Translations under genes and position numbers: made by a program
Source of the DNA: CAWAYH01 sp963786195
GTDB lineage: Bacteria; Acidobacteriota; Vicinamibacteria; Vicinamibacterales; 2-12-FULL-66-21
Reading direction: 5' to 3'
NCBI GenBank assembly: GCA_963786195.1
Contig: CAWAYH010000001.1
Coordinates: 1-64,000 of the forward strand
Length of the DNA stretch: 64,000 nucleotides
The notes under the pieces: model-generated
What the model saw: only the letters and a program-made list of their open reading frames with translations
What the model was told of the DNA's origin: nothing
The model's database searches: none
Shown: positions 27,819 through 35,819 of the stretch, in pieces
Layout: the number at the start of each line of letters is the position of its first letter
Position numbering within the stretch: position 1 is the stretch's first letter

Positions 27819-27900
27819 CGTGCTCGGCATCGTCAATGCTCTCCGCTTCGCTTCGACCCGGCCGGTGGCCGGGCCTTCGGGCATTGACGACGCCTGCGCG
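27819..27900 (+). ncRNA. Candidate two-stem RNA or DNA structure, leader 3
   Basis: Inner stem GCATCGTCAATGC (27827-27839) with GCATTGACGACGC (27881-27893), twelve of thirteen positions paired; outer stem CGTGC (27819-27823) with GCGCG (27896-27900). Compared with leader 2, one G-C pair has become T-A (both sides changed), one T-G has become T-A, and one pair is lost. Strand unknown. Confidence 0.4.
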
Positions 27901-28349
27901 CGGCACCGATCGGCAACTACGCGATGGTGGGCGATCTGATGAGGCTCACAACGATGTTGACGACGACATCGCGCAGGCGTATGTTGGGCTCATTCCGTCA
28001 GTGCCGCTCGGCACTCCTCCGGTTCGCCACAATGGCCTCCGGACCGCGCATTCCGCCGATCGCCTCAAGGGCACGGCTTGGAGCGCATCCTTCACGACAT
28101 CGCAGCCTGTTGCGGGATCACCGACAACGGTTGATCTGCACACCGTAGGCCGCGAACATCATGGCTTCTCGCGGCGTCGCGTTCTCAGGATCACGCGCCG
28201 CAACAAGCCAGCGTTCACTTGGGCGTGATCGCGCCCAGGTCCACCTGAACGCTCGATCGACGGCTGCGTCATCAACGTGACCGTCGCCGCACGGAGCACA
28301 GCTTCCGCGGACGATGACGGCGCAACGCCGCATCCGCGCTCCTCGACAA

Positions 28350-28379
28350 CGGCGCGTCGACCGCCACATCGACGCGCCG
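28350..28379. repeat. 11-bp hairpin upstream of the small partner gene, leader 3
   Basis: CGGCGCGTCGA (28350-28360) and TCGACGCGCCG (28369-28379) pair perfectly around an 8-base loop. Leader 2 has a 9-bp hairpin at the equivalent place (GGCGCGCCG at 18640 with CGGCGCGCT at 18658). Confidence 0.65.
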
Positions 28380-28427
28380 GAGCGCGCCCACCCAATCCAC
28401 ACGACTCGCGTGCAATGGGGGACCGCC

Positions 28428-28610
28428 ATGGACGTGCCCGAATCTGCGGAAGCCATTCCGGAACCGATCTCGATCGCGCGATGCCGCGAACTGCTCGGCG
28501 ACGAAGCGGACGAACTCGCCGACGACGAGGTACTCGATGTCGCGCGCCACGCGGAAGCGATGGCGCACGTGCTGATCGCCCTGGCGTTGCAGGACGGTCG
28601 CATTCACTGA
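28428..28610 (+). CDS. Small acidic partner protein of the serine recombinase, copy 3
   Basis: A 60-residue acidic protein, paralogue of the one at 18721-18906: shared core PEPISIARCRELLGDEADEL and VLDVARHAEAMAHVLI. The ATG at 28428 matches the start of similarity. It ends 59 bp before the recombinase ATG, the same spacing as copy 2. Function unknown; see copy 2 for possibilities. The sequences differ by about 40%, so the pairing has been kept over some divergence. Confidence 0.68.
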   Translation: MDVPESAEAIPEPISIARCRELLGDEADELADDEVLDVARHAEAMAHVLIALALQDGRIH

Positions 28611-28669
28611 CGACCATGCGGCGACGACGGATCTTGCCGCCGGTCGGAGATGGGCTTAAGCTGGCCGAG

Positions 28670-30187
28670 ATGATCGGCGCGGTGATCTATGTACGCGTCA
28701 GCACGAAGGAGCAGACCGAGAACCTCCGTCTGTCGACCCAGCTCCGCGCCTGCGAGGAGTACTGCCGTCGGCAGGGCTACGACGTCCTCGAACGCTTCCA
28801 CGAAGAAGGCGAAAGCGCCAAGACGACGGACCGTAGCCAGCTCCAGGCGCTGCTGAAGTACTGCCGCACACACAAAGGCAAGGTCCACTTCGTGGTCGTG
28901 TACAACCTCACGCGCTTCGCGCGCGAGAAGTTCGACCACTTCGCCCTGCGAGCACACCTGAAGTCGCTGGGCATTTCGCTGCGGTCAGCCACCGAGCCGA
29001 TCGATGACACCTCCACCGGCAAGTTGATGGAGGGCGTGCTGGCCGCATTCGCGCAGTTCGACAACGACGTGCGCGCGGATCGTACCCGCGCGGGGATGAA
29101 GGCCGCCCTTGAATTGGGCCGATGGACGTTCCTCGCCCCTATCGGTTACATCAACGCCCCAAGGACGTACGGCAAGAGCCTCATACCTGACCCCGAGCGA
29201 GGTCTGCTGGTCCAGGAGATGTTCCGCGACTTCGCCACTGGCCGATTTACGCAGCAAGAAATGCTGGATGAAATGACCCGTCGAGGGCTGAGGACGCGGA
29301 AAGGCCTGCCGGTCAGTTCTCAGGCGGTCGGCGCCATTCTGGCGAACAAGCTCTACATCGGCGTAGTGAACGCCCCTGGCTACGGCGTCGTCGGCAAGCG
29401 CGGAGACTTCGATCCTCTGATTCCCGACGACGTGTTCTATCGAGTTCAGGCGATCCTGACAGGACGAGTGGAGACGACGACCCCATACCAGCGCCGACGG
29501 CCTGAGTTCCCGCTTCGGGCATTCATCAAGTGTGCGGCGTGTGGACGCCCGGTCACGGCGAGTTGGTCGAAGGGGCGCAGCGCTCGATACGCGTACTACC
29601 ACTGCCTCCCACCTTGCCGAGCGGTGAACATCACGAAAGCGCGGCTCGAAGGATTGTTCGTGGACGAACTGGAGCGATTCCAGCCGACGCCGGGTTACAT
29701 GCGGCTCCTCAAGGAATCAGTGCTCCGCGTATGGCACGACCGCAAGGCGTCGGTCAAGAGCGAGGTGGCGAACGCCGAGCATCGAACGAAAGCGATTCAG
29801 CAGAAGCTCGATCGCCTCGATGACGCGTTCCTCTACCAGGAGTCGATCGACCTGAGCACCTACGAACGCCAACGCGATCGGCTTCGCGAGGAACTGACGC
29901 TGGTCGAGATCGACCGCCACGGTTCCAAGATCGAAGAGTTCGACGTCGAGGGCATCCTGAACTTTGCGGAGCGAGTGCTACCGCGTGCTTCTGATCTCTG
30001 GATTCAGGCATCGCTGGAGCAACGGCAGCGGCTTCAGCGACTGTTCTTCCCGGAAGGCGTAGCGTTCAGCGGAAAAGCCTTCGATCGAACCGTCGTAACG
30101 TCTTCTCTCTTCGAGTACTTAAGGCCGCTTGATGGGCCGCAGGAAAATTTGGTGGACCAGACCGGGATCGAACCGGTGACCTCCTGA
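28670..30187 (+). CDS. Large serine recombinase, copy 3 (intact)
   Basis: A 505-residue site-specific recombinase. Resolvase domain: IGAVIYVRVSTKEQ with catalytic Ser11, LTRFAREKFDHF, and RSATEPIDDTSTGKLMEG; recombinase domain ~160-290 (LVQEMFRDFATGRFTQQEML); zinc ribbon CAACGRPVTASW ... YYHCLPPC at ~285-320; long coiled-coil to ~440. It recombines DNA through a phosphoserine intermediate and would integrate or excise an element. The ATG at 28670 corresponds to the starts of its homologues. The last ~12 residues (LVDQTGIEPVTS) are encoded by the antisense of tRNA-Ala, showing that this end of the element abuts the tRNA gene. Confidence 0.92.
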   Translation: MIGAVIYVRVSTKEQTENLRLSTQLRACEEYCRRQGYDVLERFHEEGESAKTTDRSQLQALLKYCRTHKGKVHFVVVYNLTRFAREKFDHFALRAHLKSLGISLRSATEPIDDTSTGKLMEGVLAAFAQFDNDVRADRTRAGMKAALELGRWTFLAPIGYINAPRTYGKSLIPDPERGLLVQEMFRDFATGRFTQQEMLDEMTRRGLRTRKGLPVSSQAVGAILANKLYIGVVNAPGYGVVGKRGDFDPLIPDDVFYRVQAILTGRVETTTPYQRRRPEFPLRAFIKCAACGRPVTASWSKGRSARYAYYHCLPPCRAVNITKARLEGLFVDELERFQPTPGYMRLLKESVLRVWHDRKASVKSEVANAEHRTKAIQQKLDRLDDAFLYQESIDLSTYERQRDRLREELTLVEIDRHGSKIEEFDVEGILNFAERVLPRASDLWIQASLEQRQRLQRLFFPEGVAFSGKAFDRTVVTSSLFEYLRPLDGPQENLVDQTGIEPVTS

Positions 30188-30225
30188 ATGCCATTCAGGC
30201 GCGCTCCCAACTGCGCTACTGGCCC
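30150..30225 (-). tRNA. tRNA-Ala (anticodon GGC)
   Basis: A full cloverleaf on the minus strand: acceptor GGGCCAG pairing with CTGGTCC (one G-U), D arm with AGCGCAGTTGGGAGCGC, anticodon stem CCTGA/TCAGG around ATGGCAT giving anticodon GGC, TpsiC arm CCGGTTCGATCCCGG, discriminator A and an encoded CCA (30152-30150). Its 3' 38 bp overlap the end of recombinase copy 3. tRNA 3' ends are common integration sites, and this tRNA marks the right edge of the island. Confidence 0.95.
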
Positions 30226-30314
30226 ACGTCAGGTGTGTTGTCTCTCCCAGGTCAGGAGCGACCCATAATTGTAACACTTCGCGCCGGAACCGGGACTTCC
30301 GCCGTCCCGTAAGA

Positions 30315-30824
30315 ATGGCCATGACACCATCCGTCCGCCTCGGAGACGCCGGCTTCGAAACGAAAACGGGAGAGGTACGCCGGCGGGGCTCGTGCATTCG
30401 CCTCGAGCCGCAGCCTGCCGCCGTGCTCTCGCTCTTGATCGCGCGTGCAGGCGAGCTCGTCAGCCACGACGAGCTTCGGCGCGCGATTTGGGGCGAGTCG
30501 ACTCACGTCAACTTCCAGCAGAGCCTTCACTACTGCATCCGCCAGATTCGCATCGCGCTGGACGCCGGCGCCGGCGACCCTTCGATCGTTCAGACGATCC
30601 CGCGGCGCGGCTACCGGCTGAATGTGCCGCTGACGACGATCGCGCCAGCCATCGCGCACGCGACGTCACCATCGGCATCGACGAAGCGTACGGCGACCCG
30701 GTTCGTTTATGCGACGCTCGCCGTCGTGCTCATCGTCGGCACCGTGATGGTCGAGCGCCGACCAAACCGGCACCACGAGTGGGCGGTGAGAGCCCTGACT
30801 GCGGTCCACGGCCTCGTCTACTGA
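30315..30824 (+). CDS. ToxR/CadC-like membrane-anchored winged-helix regulator
   Basis: A 169-residue protein. Residues ~10-105 are an OmpR/PhoB-type winged-helix DNA-binding domain (LEPQPAAVLSLLIARAGELVSHDELRRAIWG ... VQTIPRRGYRL is split across it), with the typical loop-and-wing ending RRGYRL. A single membrane helix follows (RFVYATLAVVLIVGTVMV) and only ~25 residues lie outside. This is the layout of CadC/ToxR-type regulators but with a very short external part, so it may sense through a partner. It is the first gene right of the tRNA. Confidence 0.8.
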   Translation: MAMTPSVRLGDAGFETKTGEVRRRGSCIRLEPQPAAVLSLLIARAGELVSHDELRRAIWGESTHVNFQQSLHYCIRQIRIALDAGAGDPSIVQTIPRRGYRLNVPLTTIAPAIAHATSPSASTKRTATRFVYATLAVVLIVGTVMVERRPNRHHEWAVRALTAVHGLVY

Positions 30825-30913
30825 GTCCTCAGAGATTCCTCAGACGTGCCTCAGCGGGGATCCCGAACGGATGCCAGGCTGACGCGTCCACCTCTCGCAA
30901 CGGAGGTGTTGAC

Positions 30914-31555
30914 ATGTCGGTAAGGCCGTACTTGGTGGCAGGCGCGGTTCTCATCGCGGCGTCCGCGGCGGTGATTGGATGGCGATTCGCCATCTTCATC
31001 CTGCCGTTCTCATGGACGGGAGAGGCCGAACGCATCGGTCGTCTGCTGGAACTCAGAGCAGGGTCGACCGTGGCGGACATCGGTGCCGGTGACGGAGCCT
31101 TCGCGGTGGAAATGGCGCGAGTCGTGACGGGGAATGGTGTCGTCTACGCGACGGAACTGTCGACGGAACAGCGACGCGCCATTGCCCGACGAGTCGAGCG
31201 GGCTGGTCTCGATCAGGTGCAGGTCCTCGAGGCGGCGGTTGATGCCACGCATCTGCCGGATGCCGTGCTGCGATGCCGTCTACTTGCGGGCGGTGCTCCA
31301 CCACATCGCCGACAAGACGACGTTTGCAAAACAAGTGGTGAGAGCCGTGCGCCCAGGCGGCCGGGTAGCCGTCATCGACTTTCCGCCGGGCGCGCTCTGG
31401 TTCCACGGCGGCGATCATGGTGTGAGGCTCGAGGACGCGTTGCGTGGGTTTCAGCAGGCCGGACTCGTCCTCATTCAGCGGATCGACAACTGGGGCGGCG
31501 GCATGTTCATGCTGCTGTTCGAGCGCAGCCAGTCGACGTCCCCGTCACTCCATAA
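30914..31555 (+). pseudogene. Membrane-anchored class I SAM methyltransferase, frameshifted
   Basis: The ATG at 30914 opens a helix (YLVAGAVLIAASAAVIGW) and then a Rossmann methylase: VADIGAGDGAFAVEMA (SAM motif I), VYATELSTEQRRAIARRVE (motif II). Near 31265 the sense moves to another frame (VLHHIADKTTFAKQVVRAV, RPGGRVAVIDFPPG, GGGMFMLLFE). The first frame ends at 31555, and a second indel close to the end would bring the gene back to it, giving a ~213-residue protein. Resembles UbiE/Methyltransf_11 enzymes acting on quinones or lipids; substrate unknown. Confidence 0.65.
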
Positions 31556-32207
31556 CGGCCCACTCGTTGATCAGGAACCGCGGACTGTCAGGGAGGAACC
31601 CCGCGACGGTCCGCTGCTCGGTGCAGCTGTCGCGCACGTTGGGCCAGTGCGAGACCGTACCGAGCGCGTTGCCCGGCATCGCCAGGTAGGCGACAACCAC
31701 GCGCAGCGGCCCCTGACCGAATCGGCTTCGATCGATGACGACTTCGCGGTCGGTGTTGCGCCCCATCCGCGAGACGGTGCCCACCCATCCTTCCTTCTGC
31801 AAGTACGCGGCGCGAGCGTCAGTCGCCGCTCCCGTCAGGCCTGGATCGCGGAGACTCCAGGTGAAAGGGGAGGCCTGCGTCCATTTGCCGTCGGCCTGAC
31901 GAAAGCGCGCGGAACCGACAGCCGCAGAGACATGGAGGATGCGGACGTCGTCACCCGTTGCGACACACAGGTGCGCGATGCCCTCGGAGGGGCCGTGAAT
32001 GCCGAAGTACATCAGATTGCCGCGGGTCAACAGCTGGACGGTGCCGCCACCCTCGAGCGCACGACTGGATGCACCTTTCCACTCCTCGTCGTCCACCCGG
32101 CCGTCGAGCGTCGGCTGAGCCTGGCCTGACAGGCGCGCGCTGCCAGCGAACGCGAGTGTCGCTGCGAACACGATTCCCAGAGTCCACCATCGGCTGACCG
32201 CATCCAT
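31545..32207 (-). CDS. Secreted protein with a CBM9/DOMON-like domain
   Basis: About 220 residues. The ATG at 32207 starts a signal peptide (VSRWWTLGIVFAATLAFAGSARLSGQ). The mature part begins PTLDGRVDDEEWKGAS, the usual opening of family-9 carbohydrate-binding-like or DOMON-type beta-sandwiches, with LMYFGIHGPSEGIAHLCV and DREVVIDRSRFGQGPLRVVV as later strands. Probably periplasmic; ligand unknown. A longer in-frame start at 32300 would bury the signal peptide. Convergent with the methyltransferase and overlapping its 3' end by a few bases. Confidence 0.7.
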   Translation of the reverse strand: MDAVSRWWTLGIVFAATLAFAGSARLSGQAQPTLDGRVDDEEWKGASSRALEGGGTVQLLTRGNLMYFGIHGPSEGIAHLCVATGDDVRILHVSAAVGSARFRQADGKWTQASPFTWSLRDPGLTGAATDARAAYLQKEGWVGTVSRMGRNTDREVVIDRSRFGQGPLRVVVAYLAMPGNALGTVSHWPNVRDSCTEQRTVAGFLPDSPRFLINEWAVME

Positions 32208-32321
32208 ACCAGTTCCAGTCGTCGGTCCAGTCCAGCGGACCGGCGGCGTCGAATCCACGTCCATGCTCTTGTCCAGCCGCCACAATCGTACAATCGCCAC
32301 GAGCCCCTATGGGTCAGAAGC

Positions 32322-33861
32322 TTGCAAGAATTTCGTCAGCAATCGGCCCGGTGGGCGCCGTGCCGACAGACGCGGGCCCGCGCGCATTCGACCCGGAGCG
32401 GAGCCATTCTGCTCGTCAGGCTGGACCGAAAGTCGGTCACGCCGCTGTCCGAACAGATCTATTCGGGAGTACGAGCGGCGATCGAAACCGGTCGGCTGCA
32501 TCCAGGATCGCCACTGCCCTCGTCCCGGGCGCTGGCCGACGACATCGGCGTCGCACGAAGCACGGTCATCCTGGCGTACGAAAACCTCCGCAAGGAAGGG
32601 TTTCTCGACGGCACGGTCGGCCGCGTCAACAGAGTCATCGCGCCGGCCGCAGCGGGCGCCGATCGAGGTCGCCAGTCGCGCGCGGCCCCTGTCGAAGCAT
32701 CCGCCGCTCTCGCTCAGGGGCACCCGCATCGCCGAGATGCCGTTCGAAGGGTTTGTCGGTATCGCCGAGACGCCGCGGCCGTTTCGCTCCGGTGTTCCGG
32801 CGCTGGATCTGTTCCCGGTGGGTCTCTGGCAGAAGCTGCTCTCGCGCGCCTGGCGACGCAGTTCGCCGCGCGCGCTTGGCTATGGTGATCCGCTCGGCTA
32901 TCCGCCGCTCCGGCAGGCCATCGCGCAGTACCTGCGTTCCGCCCGCGGGCTGCAGTGCAGCGACGATCAAGTGATCATTTGCGCCGGATCGCAGCAGGCG
33001 ATCAACCTGTGCGCGGAGCTGGCCTTCGATCCCGGTGACGCCGTCTGGATGGAAGATCCAGGCTACATCATCGCGCGTCATGCGTTGATCGCGCATGAGG
33101 CTCGCGTCGTGCCCGTGACCGTCGATGACGAAGGCATCGATGTGGACGCCGGCGTTCGTGCCGCGCCGCATGCCCGACTCGCGTACGTGACGCCGGCCCG
33201 ACAGTGTCCGATCGGCGTGACGATGAGCCCTCGCCGGCGCGAGGCGCTCCTCAGTTGGGCGCGTTCCGCGGACGCCTGGATCCTGGAAGACGACTACGAC
33301 AGCGAACTTCGCTACGCATCACGGCCGCCGGCGCCGCTCTTCACGCAGGACAACACGGGTCGCGTGATGTTCGCGGGCACGCTGAGCAAGATCATGTTTC
33401 CCGCGCTGCGCCTCGGCTATCTGGTCGTGCCCCACGGACTCATCGAGCCGTTCCGGCGGCTGCGCGTCCTGTCGGACTTCACCTCACCCTACCTGCTGCA
33501 GGCAACGATGGCCGAGTTCATCGTCGAGGGCCACTTCGAACGGCACATCCGCCGCATGCGCACCCTGTATCAGCGACGCCACCACGTGCTGGTGCACCTG
33601 CTCCAGAAGCGACTCGGCAGCAGAGTCGAAATCGTTCCATCGGATGCCGGCATGAATCTCACCGTCTGGCTTCAACCGCATCTCGACGATCGGCTGGTCG
33701 CGAAGGAAGCCAGGCGCGTCGATCTCGATCTGCTGCCGGTCTCGGTGCTGACCCTGACACCCGGAAGACGTCCTGGTCTCCTCCTGGGCTTCAGCGGTAT
33801 TCAGGAGCGGGAGATTCTCGAAGGCGTCGACAAGCTCGATCGCGTGCTGCGCAGGTTCTGA
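32322..33861 (+). pseudogene. MocR/PdxR-type regulator (GntR HTH plus aminotransferase), frameshifted
   Basis: The first frame holds a GntR-type winged helix (PLSEQIYSGVRAAIETGRL, LPSSRALADDIGVARSTVILAY) to about 32645. The next frame carries a fold-type I aminotransferase domain: LGYGDPLGYPPLRQAIAQYL, IICAGSQQAINLC, ILEDDYDSELRY, and FAGTLSKIMFPALRLGY with the PLP-binding lysine, to 33861. One indel at ~32640 separates them. Such regulators typically control vitamin B6 or amino-acid genes; the target here is unknown. No clear ATG opens the first frame; TTG at 32322 is the earliest candidate, so the start is uncertain. Confidence 0.8.
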
Positions 33862-33906
33862 TCTCCGATGAACGTCCGGCTAAAGCCGGCACTACGTGCG
33901 GGCCGA

Positions 33907-34500
33907 TCACTCGAACAGTCGCTCGTAGTCTTCGGGATCGTCCACATCTCGAAGAACGCCCGGATCGTCCACCTCGACATCGATCACGTCACGAGCGTGC
34001 GCGCGGACGACGGCTTTGGCGCCAAGCGCGGGATCGGCGTGACGCAGCTCGTCGAAGACTGCGCGCGCGAAGATCACGGGATGCCCGTGCTGGCCGTGGT
34101 GCGTCGCGCGAATCACCGGCGCGTGCGTGGACGAGAACACCTCAATCAGCCTGGCGACCGTCGATGGCTGAATCAGCGGCGAGTCGACCGGCGTCACGAG
34201 CACCGCATCGACACCGGGCCGGTCGGCCGCATTGAGGCCCGCGATCACGGAGGACAACTGACCCGCTTCCGCGTGCTCGTTGATCACGTAGCGTACCGGC
34301 GGACCGAGCTTCTCGACCTCGATGCGCAGCGCGTCGTCTTCAGGACGCCCGACGACGAGCGCGTCGATGACGCCGCCGTGCGTCAGCGTAACGGCAAGGT
34401 GCCGCACGAACGACACCCCGCCGGCGCCAAGGGGCAGCAGCGCCTTCGGTCGTCCCATCCGGGTCGAGAAACCGGCGGCCAGGATGATGCCGGGAATCAT
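33907..34500 (-). CDS. MocA-like molybdopterin cytidylyltransferase-family nucleotidyltransferase
   Basis: A 197-residue single-domain nucleotidyltransferase. The N-terminal GIILAAGFSTRMGRPKALLPL is the nucleotide-binding signature (LAAG-S-RMG-PK), followed by VLVTPVDSPLIQPSTVARLI with the metal-binding aspartate and GHPVIFARAVFDEL. This is the MobA/MocA group that attaches CMP or GMP to molybdopterin; without molybdenum hydroxylase genes nearby the exact substrate is open. Convergent with the MocR gene. Confidence 0.85.
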   Translation of the reverse strand: MIPGIILAAGFSTRMGRPKALLPLGAGGVSFVRHLAVTLTHGGVIDALVVGRPEDDALRIEVEKLGPPVRYVINEHAEAGQLSSVIAGLNAADRPGVDAVLVTPVDSPLIQPSTVARLIEVFSSTHAPVIRATHHGQHGHPVIFARAVFDELRHADPALGAKAVVRAHARDVIDVEVDDPGVLRDVDDPEDYERLFE

Positions 34501-34726
34501 TGCGGCATTCTACCCACGCCGGATCGAAAGACCGTCGGGGGACGCGGAGCCGGGTGCGCTGACCATTCTCTGGTGGGGACCAGACTTCGCGGGGCCGCAA
34601 AAAGGCGACGCGCGCCGAATCGTTACCGGATCTCTCGAAGTTTCCGATGAGATCAGCGACGGGGCGTCGCCGGCACATGGCTTGCTGCTTCCAGGAACTG
34701 GATTCGCACGGCCTGGCGGATGCTCC

Positions 34727-35809
34727 ATGATTAGCACGATAAGCACGACCAGCACGACCAGCAGCACTGCGACACTGACCGCGCGCCTTCCCCGGGATTC
34801 GATGCCCCTGGGCTGGCTCCGCAATGCCCAGTTCGACTTTACCCTGATCGTCGTCGTCGCGGCCTGGGCGCTGGCGGCCGGCGCGGCGGTCGTGGCGCAG
34901 CCGGCGTGGTTCTGGCCCATTCTTTTTCTCGACGTGTGGCTGCTCGGCTACACGCACGTGGTCTCGACGTTTACCCGCCTGACGTTCGATCACGAGAGCT
35001 TCAAACGGAACAGGTGGTTGCTGTTCCCCCTGCCGGTCGCGGTCGCAGCGTTTACCGTCGCGATCGCCGTGCTGATCGGCGAGTGGCTCGTCGGTACGGT
35101 GTATCTCTACGCTCAGTGGTTCCACTACACGCGACAGAGCTACGGGATCTCGCGCATGTACCTCCGAAAGGCCGGCGCCGTTCCTGCTTCGCGTGATTTC
35201 GTTCTCGACGGAGTGATCTACGGTCTCCCGCTCTGGGGCATCCTGTATCGTTCGTCTCAGCGACCGACGTCGTTCCTGACTCTCGAGATCGTCACCATCC
35301 CGGTGCCTCCGGCGTTGCTCTACGCCGTCGGGACTGTTGCCGTTGTCAGCGTGATGCTCTGGGTTGCGCGGGAGATCAAGATCGTCGGCCGGCGCCGCCC
35401 GGATGCGCCGCACAGCGCCTATGTTGCGAGCCACATCGCCATCTTCGCAACCGGCTACCTGCTGATCGACAGCATCAATACCGGCTGGCTGGTCCTCAAC
35501 ATCTGGCACAACCTGCAATACATCATGATTGTCTGGATGTACAACGTGAACCGGTTCGGGAACAACGTGGATCCGCAGCGACGCTTCATTTCCACGATCA
35601 GTCAACCACGGAACGTGGTGTTGTACGCGGTCGTCTGCTGGGCGATCGCTACGCTGGTGTATTTCAACGTCGAACAGATGCTCGCCTTTTTCACGGACAG
35701 GGTGCTGCCGCTGTCACTGCTTGCTTACATGACGATCAACTACCACCACTACGTCGTCGACGCCATCATCTGGAGACGTCCGAGAGCTGCCGTTCGCGAA
35801 GCGGCCTGA
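34727..35809 (+). CDS. Multi-pass membrane protein, unknown function
   Basis: About 360 residues with eight or so helices (FTLIVVVAAWALAAGAAVV, FWPILFLDVWLLGYTHVV, LVGTVYLYAQWFHYTRQSYG, LVLNIWHNLQYIMIVWMYNV, MTINYHHYVVDAIIW). Several histidines within helices (YTHVV, WFHYTRQ, WHNLQY, NYHHYVVD) suggest metal or haem coordination or a desaturase-like core, but no known family is recognised. The start at 34727 is followed by a Ser/Thr-rich low-complexity run caused by an AGCACG-type DNA repeat. Begins a four-gene plus-strand operon with two glycosyltransferases and a methyltransferase. Confidence 0.72.
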   Translation: MISTISTTSTTSSTATLTARLPRDSMPLGWLRNAQFDFTLIVVVAAWALAAGAAVVAQPAWFWPILFLDVWLLGYTHVVSTFTRLTFDHESFKRNRWLLFPLPVAVAAFTVAIAVLIGEWLVGTVYLYAQWFHYTRQSYGISRMYLRKAGAVPASRDFVLDGVIYGLPLWGILYRSSQRPTSFLTLEIVTIPVPPALLYAVGTVAVVSVMLWVAREIKIVGRRRPDAPHSAYVASHIAIFATGYLLIDSINTGWLVLNIWHNLQYIMIVWMYNVNRFGNNVDPQRRFISTISQPRNVVLYAVVCWAIATLVYFNVEQMLAFFTDRVLPLSLLAYMTINYHHYVVDAIIWRRPRAAVREAA

Positions 35810-35819
35810 CGGAAGCCCC

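Larger units (their letters stand above)
27344..28427. repeat. Structured non-coding leader of recombinase copy 3
   Basis: Ordered elements: inverted repeat GGGGGGCCAA / TTGGCCCCCC (27344-27380); hairpin GAGGCGGC / GCCGCCTC (27484-27506), matching the hairpin at 17549 in leader 2; 23-bp perfect inverted repeat (27538-27621), beginning 158 bp after the first; a two-stem structure (27819-27900); and an 11-bp perfect hairpin (28350-28379). Apart from the end of the preceding gene I find no convincing coding sequence. The last ~110 bp before the small-protein ATG also align with leader 2. Confidence 0.6.

Noticed and set aside
27688..27906. A minus-strand protein within recombinase leader 3
   Set aside because: A short stretch looks protein-like (IGAMVCSSIEVPIVVVFF), but the equivalent frame in leader 2 is interrupted and only the hairpin is conserved.
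30150..30187. The recombinase C-terminus LVDQTGIEPVTS as a functional protein tail
   Set aside because: These residues are the antisense of the tRNA-Ala; the same peptide arises wherever a frame runs into such a tRNA.
12000..30300. CRISPR array, IS110/bridge-RNA or TnpB-type RNA-guided element
   Set aside because: No regularly spaced direct repeats, no Cas, TnpB or DEDD transposase genes are present; the repeats are inverted and locus-specific.
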